A DNA stretch of 64,000 bases from Erysipelotrichaceae bacterium (GCA_012513225.1 JAAZCQ010000037.1:124001-188000); one strand, 5' to 3'; positions 8,636 through 18,739 are shown, counted from the stretch's first letter. Translations and numbers: made by a program. The notes: generated by a model not told the origin, from the letters alone.

Positions 8636-9385
8636 ATGGATAAAAATGTACAAACGAAACTAATAATTGTAATAATTTTAGCGATTTTTATATTGCTTGG
8701 GCTTCTATATATGTTTATAGATAGCAAAATAAGTGATAATCCAAAACCAACACCTACTATGGAACCTACAATAGAGCCAACTATTATTCCCACTGAAGAA
8801 CCAGAACCAACCCCAACTATTGAAGTTATAGTTGATATCGATAGTGATAATAGTATAAATAAGCTTGCTAATAAAGAAAAGCTAATATCAGATACTTATG
8901 TGCCAGAGCTTGTACAAGTAGAGGGTACTGATAAGAAATTAAGACCAGAGGCTGCAGATGCTTATTTAGAAATGGTTGAGGCAGCAAAAAATGAAAATAT
9001 AAATATTATTTTAATTAGTGGTTATAGATCTTATAGTGAACAAAGATCACTATGGTATACATATGAAGAAAAATATGGAAGAAAGTATGCAAATAGAATG
9101 GATGCTACTCCTGGAGCAAGTGAGCATCAATTAGGATTAGCTGTTGATTTAGGTGGGGCTGATGGAAAATGTAAACTCTATGAATGCTTTGAAAATACTA
9201 GTACAGGTAAATGGTTATTTGAAAATGCTTATAAATATGGATATATATTAAGATATCCAAAAGGAAAAGAAAGTGTTACAGGAATTATGTATTCTCCTTG
9301 GCATTATAGATATATTGGAAAAGAAGAAGCTCAAAAAGTATTTGATTCAAACTTGACCTTAGAAGAATTTTATCAAGATAAATAG
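8636..9385 (+). CDS. VanY-type D,D-carboxypeptidase, membrane anchored
   Basis: The 249-residue protein begins with an N-terminal membrane anchor (residues 10-30), then a Pro/Thr/Glu-rich linker of PT repeats (residues about 38-62), then a peptidase M15B domain. Zinc-site motifs are visible: SEHQLGLAVD from about residue 162 and SPWHYRYIG near residue 221, plus ISGYRSYSEQ earlier. Such enzymes remove the terminal D-Ala from peptidoglycan stem peptides outside the membrane. AAGAAGG precedes the ATG, and a terminator follows at once. It is probably house-keeping wall trimming; no vanH or vanA partner is nearby. Confidence 0.9.
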   Translation: MDKNVQTKLIIVIILAIFILLGLLYMFIDSKISDNPKPTPTMEPTIEPTIIPTEEPEPTPTIEVIVDIDSDNSINKLANKEKLISDTYVPELVQVEGTDKKLRPEAADAYLEMVEAAKNENINIILISGYRSYSEQRSLWYTYEEKYGRKYANRMDATPGASEHQLGLAVDLGGADGKCKLYECFENTSTGKWLFENAYKYGYILRYPKGKESVTGIMYSPWHYRYIGKEEAQKVFDSNLTLEEFYQDK

Positions 9386-9407
9386 TACAGAAATGTACTA
9401 TTTTTTA
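9381..9407 (+). terminator. Rho-independent terminator after the carboxypeptidase gene
   Basis: ATAGTAC (9382-9388) pairs with GTACTAT (9395-9401), followed by a run of T. The stem overlaps the stop codon. Confidence 0.8.
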
Positions 9408-9517
9408 AATGAAAATATAAAAAAGTATTATTGGTAAGTAAAGTAATATCAAATTTTTATAATGGCTAAAAAGGATATTACTTATTGTAAGATCATAAAA
9501 CTCAAATTTACCTGCTA

Positions 9518-9546
9518 TTGCATAATAATTTATAACATGTTATTAT
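9518..9546 (+). promoter_or_regulatory. Possible argG promoter
   Basis: TTGCAT (9518-9523) and TATTAT (9541-9546) are separated by 17 bases. The stretch GCATAATAATTTATAAC across it loosely resembles an ArgR operator, but the match is weak. No T-box or riboswitch was seen between 9407 and 9581. Confidence 0.35.
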
Positions 9547-9581
9547 TTTTTGAATTATTACATGAAAAGGGGTGTTCTCTT

Positions 9582-10799
9582 ATGAAGCAAATAAAAAAAT
9601 GCGTACTTGCATACTCTGGTGGACTTGATACTTCGATTATTATTCCTTGGCTTAAAGAAAATTATGGTTGTGAAGTGATTGCTGTTGCTGCTAATGTAGG
9701 TCAAGGTGAAGAGCTTGATGGTCTACATGAAAAAGCTATTACAACGGGAGCTTCAAAGCTTTACATAGAAGATTTAACTGATGAATTTGTTGATGATTAT
9801 ATAATTCCTACTATGATGGCTGGAGCAAAGTATGAAGGTTATCTTCTTGGAACCTCTTTTGCACGTCCTGTTATAGCAAAGCGTATGGTTGAAATTGCTC
9901 TTAAGGAAGGTGCTGATGCCATAGCTCATGGTTGTACTGGTAAGGGTAATGATCAAGTTAGATTTGAACTTACGATTAAAGCTTTTGCACCACAGATGAC
10001 CATTATTGCTCCATGGCGTGAATGGGATATAAAATCTCGTGATGAAGAAATTGAATATGCAGAGGAAAAAAATATTCCTCTAAAAATAAATCGTGAAACA
10101 AACTATTCTAAAGATAAGAATCTTTGGCATCTTTCTCATGAGGGTATGGAACTAGAAGATCCAGGAAATGAACCTTCTTACAATAAAGAGGGCTTTCTTG
10201 AACTTGGTGTTTCTCCTGAAATGGCTCCTGATAAGCCAACTTATGTTGAGATAGAATTTAAAAAAGGTGTTCCAGTTTCTGTTGATGGTGTTTTGATGAA
10301 AGCATCAGATATAAAAAGAACGCTTAATCAGATAGGTGGAGAAAACGGTATAGGACTACTAGATCTAGTTGAAAACAGGCTAGTTGGTATGAAGAGTCGT
10401 GGTGTATATGAGACTCCAGGAGGTACTATCCTTTATCATGCACATGAAGTTTTAGAAACTATCACTCTTGATAAGGAAACATCTCGTATGAAATCAAAGC
10501 TTGCTATAACCTTCGCTGACCTTGTTTATAATGGCCAATGGTTTACACCTTTGCGTGAAGCTCTTTCTGCTTTTGTAAGTGAAACTCAGAAAAATGTTAG
10601 TGGAAAAGTGAGACTAAAACTTTATAAGGGAAATATTATCAATGCTGGGGTATGGTCAAAAAATTCACTTTATTCTGAAGACATTGCGACATTTGGTGAA
10701 AGTGACTACAATCAAAAAGATGCGGAAGGCTTTATTAACCTTTTTGGGCTACCTATACAAGTTAAAGCCTTACTAGATCAAGGACTTTTAAAAAAATAA
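9582..10799 (+). CDS. argG: Argininosuccinate synthase
   Basis: Condenses citrulline and aspartate with ATP to argininosuccinate. The 405-residue protein begins [18 protein letters not shown], with the N-type ATP pyrophosphatase loop SGGLDTS at residues 11-17, and carries [15 protein letters not shown] and the family's GRETPGGT-like stretch ([16 protein letters not shown]). The ATG at 9582 follows AAAAGGGG. It is the first gene of the arginine cluster. Leu is mostly CTT and Arg often CGT here, against TTA and AGA in the genes on either side, a sign that the cluster came from elsewhere. Confidence 0.97.
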   Translation: MKQIKKCVLAYSGGLDTSIIIPWLKENYGCEVIAVAANVGQGEELDGLHEKAITTGASKLYIEDLTDEFVDDYIIPTMMAGAKYEGYLLGTSFARPVIAKRMVEIALKEGADAIAHGCTGKGNDQVRFELTIKAFAPQMTIIAPWREWDIKSRDEEIEYAEEKNIPLKINRETNYSKDKNLWHLSHEGMELEDPGNEPSYNKEGFLELGVSPEMAPDKPTYVEIEFKKGVPVSVDGVLMKASDIKRTLNQIGGENGIGLLDLVENRLVGMKSRGVYETPGGTILYHAHEVLETITLDKETSRMKSKLAITFADLVYNGQWFTPLREALSAFVSETQKNVSGKVRLKLYKGNIINAGVWSKNSLYSEDIATFGESDYNQKDAEGFINLFGLPIQVKALLDQGLLKK

Positions 10800-10837
10800 C
10801 ACTTGATTAAACATAAAATGATTAACTATGAACAGAT

Positions 10838-10883
10838 AAGATAGAAGTTTGTGTTAACTGACATAGTACTCCTATCTTTTTTG
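10838..10883 (+). terminator. Possible terminator or attenuator after argG
   Basis: AAGATAG (10838-10844) pairs with CTATCTT (10872-10878) around a 27-base loop, followed by a T run. The rest of the 269-base gap to argH holds no gene that I can see. A second inverted repeat (ATGATGATTA with TAATCAACATCAT) lies at about 11017-11050, just before argH. Confidence 0.5.
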
Positions 10884-11068
10884 CAATATTAAACTATAGC
10901 TTTAAGAAGTATTCCTTTTTCTTTCTTAAACATCCTATAGAGTATGACAAAAGTATATTTAAGAACTAAAAAGAATCCATATTTCAATTTAAACAATTTA
11001 TTTAATAGAAAGGGTTATGATGATTAGTTAAATTGTAATCAACATCATCATACTAGGATCTACTTTAT

Positions 11069-12454
11069 ATGAAACTATGGTCAGGACGGTTTTCTAAAGA
11101 TACCGATAAGCTTGTTAATGAATTTAATGCGTCAATAGATTTTGATTCTCGTTTATATCGTGAGGATATACTTGGTAGTATAGCTCACGCATCAATGCTT
11201 GGTATTCAAGGTATTATAGAACCTTTTGAAGCCCTTAAAATAACAAAAAGCCTAGAAGAAATTCTTGAAGATATAGAAGCTGGTAATATTCAGTTTTCAA
11301 AAGATAATGAAGATATCCATATGAATATTGAAAGTATCCTTACTTTGCGTATAGGAGAAACTGGTAAACGACTACATACAGCGCGAAGCCGCAATGATCA
11401 AGTTGCTTTAGACTTTCGTATGTATGTTATAAAAGAATTAGGTGAAGTACGTTTATTAATACTTGATCTTATAGATGTTCTTTGCACTATTTCTAAAGAA
11501 AATATAAATACTATAATGCCTGGGTATACTCATCTACAAAGGGCACAACCTATAACCTTTGCTCATCATTTGATGGCTTATGTGTCAATGCTTAAACGAG
11601 ATGTTACCCGTATAGAGGATGCGCTTGTTCGAATTGATGAAATGCCTCTTGGTAGTGGTGCTTTAGCGACAACAACCTATCCAATTGATAGGCAAAGTGT
11701 TGCAAAGAAACTTGGATTTTCAAAAATAACTGAAAATAGTCTTGATAGTGTGTCTGATCGAGACTTTGCTCTTGAAGCACTTTTCTGTCTTAGTGCAATC
11801 ATGATGCATTTATCACGTTTTTCAGAAGAAATCATATTATGGTGCTCATGGGAGTTTAGATTCATTGAGCTATCGGATAGTTATACAACCGGCTCATCAA
11901 TCATGCCACAAAAAAAGAATCCTGATGTAGCAGAGCTTGTGCGTGGAAAAACGGGTAGAGTTTATGGCTCACTCATAACACTTTTAACTCTTATGAAGGG
12001 CTTACCTCTAGCTTACAACAAGGATATGCAGGAAGATAAGGAGCCTGTCTTTGACGCTTTTGATACTGTTAAAGCCTCTCTTCCGGTATTTACTGCAATG
12101 TTATCAACTATGAGTGTCAAATCAGAAAATATGCGCTCTGCTGCGGCAGGTGGTTTTATAAATGCTACTGATTGTGCTGATTATCTTGTAAAAAAGGGTT
12201 TGCCTTTTAGGGAAGCTTATACAATAGTAGGACGACTTGTTAGTCAGTGTATTACTAATGATAAGACTCTTGAAAATCTTAGCATAGATGAATATAAAGC
12301 TGTCTCACCTGTTTTTGATACTGATGTATATGACTATATTAGCCTTGAAACTTGTCTTGCAAATCGCAAGGTACCAGGTGGTCCTGCCCCTGAGTCTGTA
12401 CTAATTCAGATAAATAGTGCAAAGGATTTTATAAAGGAGCGAAAAATTAAATGA
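11069..12454 (+). CDS. argH: Argininosuccinate lyase
   Basis: Splits argininosuccinate into arginine and fumarate, the last step of arginine synthesis. The 461-residue protein starts [20 protein letters not shown] as in homologs, carries [25 protein letters not shown]-like [15 protein letters not shown], and the fumarase/lyase superfamily signature [12 protein letters not shown] with the catalytic serine loop. AGGAT lies upstream of the ATG at somewhat long spacing. The stop overlaps the argC start (ATGA), so the two are translationally coupled. Confidence 0.97.
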   Translation: MKLWSGRFSKDTDKLVNEFNASIDFDSRLYREDILGSIAHASMLGIQGIIEPFEALKITKSLEEILEDIEAGNIQFSKDNEDIHMNIESILTLRIGETGKRLHTARSRNDQVALDFRMYVIKELGEVRLLILDLIDVLCTISKENINTIMPGYTHLQRAQPITFAHHLMAYVSMLKRDVTRIEDALVRIDEMPLGSGALATTTYPIDRQSVAKKLGFSKITENSLDSVSDRDFALEALFCLSAIMMHLSRFSEEIILWCSWEFRFIELSDSYTTGSSIMPQKKNPDVAELVRGKTGRVYGSLITLLTLMKGLPLAYNKDMQEDKEPVFDAFDTVKASLPVFTAMLSTMSVKSENMRSAAAGGFINATDCADYLVKKGLPFREAYTIVGRLVSQCITNDKTLENLSIDEYKAVSPVFDTDVYDYISLETCLANRKVPGGPAPESVLIQINSAKDFIKERKIK

Positions 12455-13368
12455 AACCAAAAGTATTTATAGATGGAAAAGAAGGAACTACGGGTTTACA
12501 GATTTATGATTATCTTGAATTACGTTTAGACATAGAACTTATGCTTATAAGTGAAAATAAACGTAAGGATCCACATGAACGCTCTAAATTTCTTAATGAG
12601 GCTGATATAGTATTTTTGTGCTTGCCTGATGATGCTGCAAAAGAAGCAGTTTCGATGGTAAAAAATCCAAATACAAAAATTATTGATGCTTCTACAGCGC
12701 ATAGAGTTGCTGATGGATGGGTTTATGGCTTGCCAGAACTATCTATAAATCAACCTGAAGTTATTGCCTCTTCAAAAAGAGTTTCAAACTGTGGTTGTCA
12801 TGCATTAGGTGCCATCCTTCTAATAAGACCTCTAATTGAGAAAGGTATTATTGATTCTAATTTCCCTATTTCAATAACCTCTATAACAGGCTATTCTGGT
12901 GGTGGAAAAAATATGATAAATAATTATAATAATAACAAAACGTCTGATATGTTTTCTCCTCGTTTTTATAGTACAGGTCAAAAACATAAACACTTGCCTG
13001 AAATTACAAAATATTCCTTATTATCAGTTCCTCCTATTTTTTGTCCTATTGTGGATGATTATTATGCTGGTATACAGACTATAATTCCACTACCAGGACT
13101 TGATCCTAAACAGGTGTACAATGTTTTATCTAAGCACTATTTCAATCAACGATTTATTAGCGTCCTTCCATTTACACAGGATGATACAATCCTTGAAAGT
13201 GCAAGGATTGTTGATAGTAACAGAGTAGAAATTAGTGTTCATGGTCAAAATAAAAGGTGTGTAGTAACGGCTAGGTTTGATAATCTAGGCAAGGGTGCTG
13301 CTGGAACAGCCATACAAAATATGAATATCATGCTTTCGCTGCCAGAAGACAGTGGATTGAAAGGGTAG
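12451..13368 (+). CDS. argC: N-acetyl-gamma-glutamyl-phosphate reductase (short type)
   Basis: Reduces N-acetylglutamyl phosphate with NADPH to the semialdehyde. At 305 residues it belongs to the shorter ArgC class; the N-terminus shows [17 protein letters not shown], where the long class has a GxxGYxG nucleotide loop. The catalytic cysteine lies in [10 protein letters not shown] near residue 112, and HKHLPEI supplies the conserved His region. Its start overlaps the argH stop by four bases, and argJ follows after three. Confidence 0.93.
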   Translation: MKPKVFIDGKEGTTGLQIYDYLELRLDIELMLISENKRKDPHERSKFLNEADIVFLCLPDDAAKEAVSMVKNPNTKIIDASTAHRVADGWVYGLPELSINQPEVIASSKRVSNCGCHALGAILLIRPLIEKGIIDSNFPISITSITGYSGGGKNMINNYNNNKTSDMFSPRFYSTGQKHKHLPEITKYSLLSVPPIFCPIVDDYYAGIQTIIPLPGLDPKQVYNVLSKHYFNQRFISVLPFTQDDTILESARIVDSNRVEISVHGQNKRCVVTARFDNLGKGAAGTAIQNMNIMLSLPEDSGLKG

Positions 13369-13371
13369 AAT

Positions 13372-14589
13372 ATGAAAGAAATTATAGGGGGTGTGACCGC
13401 TGCAAAGGGTTTTTCTGCAGGTGGTATACACTGTGGAGTAAAAAAATCAAATATAGATAAAAAAGACGTTGCTTTAATAGTGTCTGATTGTATGTGCTCA
13501 GCAGCTGGCATTTATACAAAAAATATAGTGAAGGCTGCACCAGTACTTCTTACAATGAACCATCTTAAAGACGGTAAAGCGCGTGCTATTGTAGTAAATT
13601 CAGGTAATGCTAACGCTTGTGCTCCCTTTGATATGGAAAATGCGTATAAAATGGCTTTAGCTACTGCAGATCTTATGAATATTAGCCCTGAAGATGTTAT
13701 TGTAGCCTCTACAGGTGTTATAGGACAGACTCTTAATATCAAGGCTATTGAGGAAGGTCTACCCAAACTTTATAAATCAATAAATAAAGAAGGATTTGAT
13801 GATGCAGCACAAGCCATTATGACAACGGATTTGGTAAAAAAAGAACATGCAGTTTCATTTAAAATAGGAGAGAATATTGTTTCTCTTGGGGGAATGGCTA
13901 AGGGTAGTGGTATGATACATCCCAATATGGGGACCATGCTTTGTTTTATTACTACTGATATTGCTATCAGTTCTGAAATGTTAAAAAAAGCACTGATTGC
14001 TGCAAATAAGGTATCTTTCAACCGTGTCTCAATAGATGGAGATACTTCTACAAATGACATGTGTGTAATTCTTGCCAATGGTATGGCAAATAACAAGCCT
14101 ATTGACAGTGATGGAGAAGATTTTGATGAATTTCTCAAGGCTCTTACATTTGTTTGTACCAATTTTGCAAGAGATATTGCTAATGATGGAGAAGGAGCAA
14201 CTCATCTTATCACTTGTAAAGTTTCAGGGGCAAAAGATGAACAATCTGCAGAGAACATTAGTAAATCTATTATCTCTTCAACACTTACAAAGGCTGCAAT
14301 CTTTGGTGGGGATGCAAATTGGGGACGCATCTTATGCGCTATGGGCTATTCAGGGGAAATCTTTGATCCTGAAAAAGTGGACATTGCATTTGCTTCTAAT
14401 GACAATATTGTAGAAGTTTGCAAACAAGGTAAAGGCCTTCCTTTTGATGAAAAGCTTGCAAAATCAATTCTCTTAGAGCGCGAAGTTATTATCAATGTTA
14501 CTTTATGTGAAGGAAATAAAGAAGCAGTATGTTGGGGATGCGATATGACATACGATTATATCCGTATAAACGGAGACTATAGAACTTAA
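13372..14589 (+). CDS. argJ: Ornithine acetyltransferase / N-acetylglutamate synthase
   Basis: Transfers the acetyl group from N-acetylornithine to glutamate, so the pathway recycles acetate. The 405-residue precursor is expected to cut itself into two chains before the nucleophile threonine. The site is visible as KGSGMIHPNMGTMLCFITTD near residue 180, with Gly-Thr in place of the more common Ala-Thr. GGDANWGRI lies further on. The presence of argJ explains the absence of argA and argE from the cluster. Whether it is mono- or bifunctional cannot be told from sequence. Confidence 0.96.
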   Translation: MKEIIGGVTAAKGFSAGGIHCGVKKSNIDKKDVALIVSDCMCSAAGIYTKNIVKAAPVLLTMNHLKDGKARAIVVNSGNANACAPFDMENAYKMALATADLMNISPEDVIVASTGVIGQTLNIKAIEEGLPKLYKSINKEGFDDAAQAIMTTDLVKKEHAVSFKIGENIVSLGGMAKGSGMIHPNMGTMLCFITTDIAISSEMLKKALIAANKVSFNRVSIDGDTSTNDMCVILANGMANNKPIDSDGEDFDEFLKALTFVCTNFARDIANDGEGATHLITCKVSGAKDEQSAENISKSIISSTLTKAAIFGGDANWGRILCAMGYSGEIFDPEKVDIAFASNDNIVEVCKQGKGLPFDEKLAKSILLEREVIINVTLCEGNKEAVCWGCDMTYDYIRINGDYRT

Positions 14590-14602
14590 GGAGGTCTTAC
14601 TT

Positions 14603-15454
14603 ATGCCAGAACGTTCCGATATACTTATAGAGGCACTGCCCTATATACAAAAGTATTATAAAAAAACAGTAGTAATTAAATACGGCGGAAATGCAATGAT
14701 TAATGAAGAGCTTTCCCACGCAGTAATGAGTGATATAGTATTGCTCTCTCTTGTTGGTGTAAATGTGGTTCTTGTACATGGAGGAGGTCCAGAAATAAGT
14801 GATCTTCTTAAAAAGACAGGTAAGGAGTCTAGGTTTATAAATGGTCTACGCTATACTGATACTGAGACGATGGACTATGTCCAAATGGTTCTTTGCGGTA
14901 AAATTGGAAAATCACTTGCTGCTACAATAAACCGTACGGGTGGTAGGGCTTTATCTCTTTGTGGACTTGATGGTGGTATGATAAAAGCAAAAAAATTGTC
15001 TAATGATGGAATAGACTATGGTTTAGTTGGTGAAATAACTTCTATAGATCCTCGACCAGTATTAGATACTATCTCTAGTGGATATTTGCCAGTTATATCT
15101 ACGGTTGCTCAAGGTGAAGATGCTGATACAGCCTATAATATAAACTCTGATACTGCTGCTGCAAAGCTAGCAATATCTATTAACGCAGAAAAGCTTATAC
15201 TTTTAACCGATGTAAGTGGACTTATGAACAATCCAGATGATAAAGATTCTCTTATACCAGTCGTTCATCTTTCTGAGATTCCAGGACTGATTAAAGATGG
15301 AATCATTACAGGTGGAATGATTCCAAAAATAGATTGTTGTCTAGAGGCGGTACGCCATGGGGTTAAAAGTGCAAGTATACTAGATGGAAGGATCCCTCAT
15401 TCAATTATTCTAGAAATGTTGACTGATGAAGGTTCGGGTACAATTATATATTAA
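14603..15454 (+). CDS. argB: Acetylglutamate kinase
   Basis: Phosphorylates N-acetylglutamate. The 283-residue amino-acid-kinase fold shows VVIKYGGNAM near residue 24, LVHGGGPEIS near 56, RTGGRALSLCGLDG, and the ATP-site end TGGMIPKIDCCLEAV. AAGGAGGTC before the ATG is one of the best ribosome binding sites in the cluster. In many bacteria that use argJ, ArgB is the arginine-inhibited step. The N-terminus here is short and I cannot judge inhibition from it. Confidence 0.96.
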   Translation: MPERSDILIEALPYIQKYYKKTVVIKYGGNAMINEELSHAVMSDIVLLSLVGVNVVLVHGGGPEISDLLKKTGKESRFINGLRYTDTETMDYVQMVLCGKIGKSLAATINRTGGRALSLCGLDGGMIKAKKLSNDGIDYGLVGEITSIDPRPVLDTISSGYLPVISTVAQGEDADTAYNINSDTAAAKLAISINAEKLILLTDVSGLMNNPDDKDSLIPVVHLSEIPGLIKDGIITGGMIPKIDCCLEAVRHGVKSASILDGRIPHSIILEMLTDEGSGTIIY

Positions 15455-15484
15455 CTATTAGAAATCAATAGTGTTATAAAAAAG

Positions 15485-15508
15485 CATATCAAATGGCCAT
15501 TAGATATG
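15485..15508. repeat. 24-bp near-perfect palindrome between argB and argD
   Basis: CATATC-A-AATGGCCATT-A-GATATG is symmetrical around GGCC apart from one mismatched pair. It is long enough to be a protein-binding operator or a short RNA hairpin. There is no T run, so it is not a classic terminator. Confidence 0.5.
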
Positions 15509-15568
15509 TTTATAAGATTTATGGTCTAGAAAGAAAATTATCATTTTATATTGATAATATGAGAAATT

Positions 15569-16759
15569 ATGACAAATCAAGAAATAATGGATCTAGATAA
15601 AGAATTTATAATTCCCACTTATGCAAGGTTTCCTATCGCTATAGAGCGGTATAAAGGTGCACTCGCATATGATTTTGAAGGCCGTGAGTATGTGGACTTT
15701 ACTAGTGGAATTGGAGTTAACTCCATAGGTGGAGGTAATCCACACTGGATAAAGGCAATTAACACTCAGGCAGAAAAGCTTGCTCATATGTCTAACCTTT
15801 TTTATACTGAGCCTTGTGCAAATCTTGCGAAAAGACTTTGTTTATCTACTGGAATGGATTCTGCGTTTTTTTGTAATTCAGGAGCTGAAGCAAATGAGGC
15901 GCTTATTAAACTTGCGCGCAAATATAGCTTTGATAAATATGGAGCAAATTCAAATCGTAATGTGATTGTGACGTTAAAAAATTCATTCCATGGAAGAACA
16001 ATGGCAACAATTACTGCAACTGGTCAGGATTCTTTTCATAATTACTTTTTTCCATTTCTTGAAGGGTTTAGGTATGTAGAAGCAAATAATCTTGATGATT
16101 TAAAAGAGGCGTGTAGTTCAGGTGATGTTTGTGCTCTTTTGATTGAAACAATACAGGGGGAAGGTGGTGTATTGCCACTAAAAGATAAATACGTAATTGA
16201 TGCATGCAATTTTTGTCATGATAATGATATTCTTTTTCTTATCGATGAGGTTCAGACTGGTATAGGTAGAACAGGGAAACTATTTTCATTTCAAACTTAT
16301 AACACAAAACCAGATGCTATTAGCTTTGCTAAAGGTATTGCTGGTGGTCTACCTTTTGGAGGAATACTTGTTTCAAATAAACTAAAAGGTGTTTTTACCC
16401 CATCTACTCACGGTTCTACTTTTGGTGGGAACCCTATCTGTGCAGCTGCCGCAAATGCGACACTTGATATAGTTGAAGAAGCTTTGCCACAAATAAATGA
16501 AAAGGGTCAGTATATCAAAAATAGAATAGAAAGTATAAAGAGTCCTTATCTAGGAGATGTTTGTGGAAGAGGACTTATGCTGGGGGTTCAAATCCATACT
16601 CTTTCTCACAAAGAACTAGCTGCAAAATTTATAGAAAATGGTCTTTTGGTTCTAACAGCGGGTAAAGATAGGATACGGCTTTTACCTCCACTTAATATTA
16701 GCTATGACGAGATTGAAAAAGGATTGATCGCGTTTGAGCTCACCATGAAAGGAATTTAA
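15569..16759 (+). CDS. argD: Acetylornithine aminotransferase
   Basis: A class III PLP-dependent aminotransferase converting N-acetylglutamate semialdehyde to N-acetylornithine. The 396-residue protein has GIGVNSIGGGNPHW near the start, FCNSGAEANEALIKLARK, LIDEVQTGIGRTGKLF, and the PLP lysine in FAKGIAGGLPFGG. No convincing ribosome binding site precedes the ATG at 15569; the region upstream (15455-15568) holds a palindrome. argF follows after four bases. Confidence 0.95.
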   Translation: MTNQEIMDLDKEFIIPTYARFPIAIERYKGALAYDFEGREYVDFTSGIGVNSIGGGNPHWIKAINTQAEKLAHMSNLFYTEPCANLAKRLCLSTGMDSAFFCNSGAEANEALIKLARKYSFDKYGANSNRNVIVTLKNSFHGRTMATITATGQDSFHNYFFPFLEGFRYVEANNLDDLKEACSSGDVCALLIETIQGEGGVLPLKDKYVIDACNFCHDNDILFLIDEVQTGIGRTGKLFSFQTYNTKPDAISFAKGIAGGLPFGGILVSNKLKGVFTPSTHGSTFGGNPICAAAANATLDIVEEALPQINEKGQYIKNRIESIKSPYLGDVCGRGLMLGVQIHTLSHKELAAKFIENGLLVLTAGKDRIRLLPPLNISYDEIEKGLIAFELTMKGI

Positions 16760-16763
16760 AATC

Positions 16764-17675
16764 ATGCAAAAAAATCTACTTAAACTTCTCGACTTGTCTA
16801 AAGAAGAGATAATGCGCATTCTTGATGTAGCCGACCAACTTAAATATGAACAAAAAAATAATATGTCTCATAAAATCTTGGAAGGAAAAACCCTTGCAAT
16901 GATTTTTGAAAAAGCTTCTACTCGTACAAGAGTTTCCTTTGAAGTAGGTATATTTCAACTTGGTGGACATGGAGTTGTCATGTCTAGTGCTGATAGTCAA
17001 CTTGGAAGAGGAGAACCGATAAAAGATACTGCACGTGTCTTGTCTCGCTATTGCGATGGTATAATGATGCGTACTTTTGGACAAGAAACTATTGAAGAAG
17101 TGGCTAAGTACTCATCTGTTCCTGTAATAAATGGACTTACAGATTTCTCCCATCCTTGTCAGGTACTAGCAGATCTAATGACAATTCGTGAGAGACTTTC
17201 TCGTCTTGAAGGTGTCAAAATCTGTTATATTGGCGATGGGAACAATATGGCAAATTCCATAATAGTCGGTGGATTAAAGTGTGGTATGAATGTTTCTGTT
17301 GCTTGTCCAAAGGGTTATGAGCCTCATAAAACCATCCTTGAGTTTGCAGAAAATGCGGATGCTGAGTTTGTTTTAACAACAGATATATATAAGGCTGCTA
17401 AAAACGCTGATGTTGTGATTACGGATGTTTGGGCAAGTATGGGTATGGAAAAAGATGCTGAAAAGCGCCGTAAAGCATTTAAAGGATATTGTGTCGATGA
17501 TAAGCTTATGTCTTATACAAATAACGCTATGGTACAACACTGCTTACCTGCTCATAGGGGAGAGGAAATTAGCGATGATGTATTAGAAGGTCATGCTGAT
17601 GAGATATTTGAAGAAGCAGAAAACAGACTTCATGTTCAAAAGGCAGTTATGGCAATTCTTATGGGTAATATATAG
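16764..17675 (+). CDS. argF: Ornithine carbamoyltransferase
   Basis: Makes citrulline from ornithine and carbamoyl phosphate. The 303-residue protein has the carbamoyl phosphate motif STRTRVSFEVG near residue 53, the ornithine-side HPCQVLADLMT and the HCLPAHRGEEI motif with the active Cys. It closes the arginine cluster. Anabolic use is inferred from the neighbours; no arcA or arcC is present. The carbamoyl phosphate source (carAB) is not in the window. Confidence 0.96.
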   Translation: MQKNLLKLLDLSKEEIMRILDVADQLKYEQKNNMSHKILEGKTLAMIFEKASTRTRVSFEVGIFQLGGHGVVMSSADSQLGRGEPIKDTARVLSRYCDGIMMRTFGQETIEEVAKYSSVPVINGLTDFSHPCQVLADLMTIRERLSRLEGVKICYIGDGNNMANSIIVGGLKCGMNVSVACPKGYEPHKTILEFAENADAEFVLTTDIYKAAKNADVVITDVWASMGMEKDAEKRRKAFKGYCVDDKLMSYTNNAMVQHCLPAHRGEEISDDVLEGHADEIFEEAENRLHVQKAVMAILMGNI

Positions 17676-17776
17676 ACATTTAATATTTTTCTATAGATAA
17701 GCTAGTCACTATGCTTTTTAAAGAAGTTATGTTTTATGTTATTTATGTTTTTAAGTGTTTGTGTTAAGATATTCAT

Positions 17777-17834
17777 GCGATAGTCTCTATTCTAAATTCT
17801 ATACAAATTTAATTATACGAGATTATCGCTTTTA
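17777..17834 (+). terminator. Hairpin ending the arginine cluster
   Basis: GCGATAGTCTC (17777-17787) pairs with GAGATTATCGC (17819-17829) with one G-U pair, followed by TTTTAT. A smaller stem (AAGC-TAG with CTA-T-GCTT, 17699-17719) with T run lies closer to the argF stop and is an alternative. Confidence 0.5.
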
Positions 17835-17874
17835 TATTCCACAATAAGTTTACACTATCAAAATATGGGTAAAT

Positions 17875-17911
17875 TTGACCAAATAATTAAATGTGGTATA
17901 ATCTTTGCATG
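17875..17911 (+). promoter_or_regulatory. Strong extended -10 promoter placed for a leaderless mRNA
   Basis: TTGACC (17875-17880), 16 bases, then TGGTATAAT with TATAAT at 17897-17902. The ATG begins at 17909, six bases after the box, so the transcript would begin at the start codon. Confidence 0.65.
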
Positions 17912-18574
17912 TTAAAAATAAAATTAAAAAAAGTGATTATCTTAGTATTGGGAATAACTTTGTTTACAACACTTAGTGGGTTTAAGAGTGAGGAGTTTAC
18001 AATAGATAACTTTGATAACTATGAAAAAGAATTTGAAACAGAAGAGATGGATGTATGCTTTAACATAAGTGCTAAAACATATATGCCTTATACTGCAATT
18101 ACTAAAAAGGGATCTCCTCAATATAAATATATTCATGAAAAAATGACTGTAGATGAAACAACTGGTATGTTATACGATGAAGAAGGTTTTATTGGTGCTG
18201 CTCTTGCGAGTGACTTTGGTAAGATAGGATCTAGATATTACTTTACTCTTGATTCTGGTATTGTATTACCAATTGTTAAAGTAGATGCAAAGCCTGATAT
18301 GTATACAGATGGTTGTGCTGCATTAAGTGGACATATTATTGAGTTTGTAATTGACACTAAAAAGGCTGGAAGTTATTTTGGGGTTGGACCTAGTGGGTTA
18401 GTTAACTATGGAAACTTTAATAATGATTCTAGGTTTGAAGGAGTTATTGTTAAAATAGAAAAAGTACTTGATGAAAAAATTGATTCTGGTATTACTTATG
18501 TAGAACATGAAATTGAAGTGAATTTAAAAAATGAAGATGTAGATACAGAATTAAGTATGTTTGGTGGTTATTAA
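17909..18574 (+). CDS. Secreted protein of unknown function
   Basis: The 221-residue protein has a basic N-terminus and hydrophobic segment (residues about 8-25) ending near a plausible signal-peptidase site before KSEEFTIDN. There is no lipobox. The middle (MPYTAITKKGSPQYKY, DETTGMLYDEEGF, YYFTLDSGIVLPIV, DGCAALSGHIIEFVID) resembles a beta-barrel-type extracellular domain found in other Firmicutes, which I cannot name with certainty. ATG at 17909 is chosen since the frame further upstream (17891) lies inside the promoter. There is no ribosome binding site. Confidence 0.6.
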   Translation: MLKIKLKKVIILVLGITLFTTLSGFKSEEFTIDNFDNYEKEFETEEMDVCFNISAKTYMPYTAITKKGSPQYKYIHEKMTVDETTGMLYDEEGFIGAALASDFGKIGSRYYFTLDSGIVLPIVKVDAKPDMYTDGCAALSGHIIEFVIDTKKAGSYFGVGPSGLVNYGNFNNDSRFEGVIVKIEKVLDEKIDSGITYVEHEIEVNLKNEDVDTELSMFGGY

Positions 18575-18739
18575 ATCAAAAACTATAGGTTCTAAATAAT
18601 TTATTGTTGGTGAAATAAAAATTCATTTAGATTAATTGTCGATTTGTTTGTTTACAGATTATAAGGGAGTAAAATATTTTAGAGAAAAATGTATTCTTTG
18701 AGTATTATAGTATATCTATATACTTGAATATATCTTGTT

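Noticed and set aside
8455-8793. 112-codon minus-strand frame across the end of the PTS-like gene
   Set aside because: The Gly/Val/Ile-rich start mirrors the PT-repeat linker of the carboxypeptidase gene on the plus strand.
8750-8825. Repeated cca-act-ttn units as a CRISPR or tandem repeat
   Set aside because: They code the Pro/Thr/Glu linker of the carboxypeptidase; units are irregular and codon-phased.
13770-14162. 130-codon minus-strand frame and a 113-codon plus-strand frame (14072-14413) inside argJ
   Set aside because: Both overlap a full-length, well-conserved argJ; they arise from the less AT-rich base composition of the cluster.
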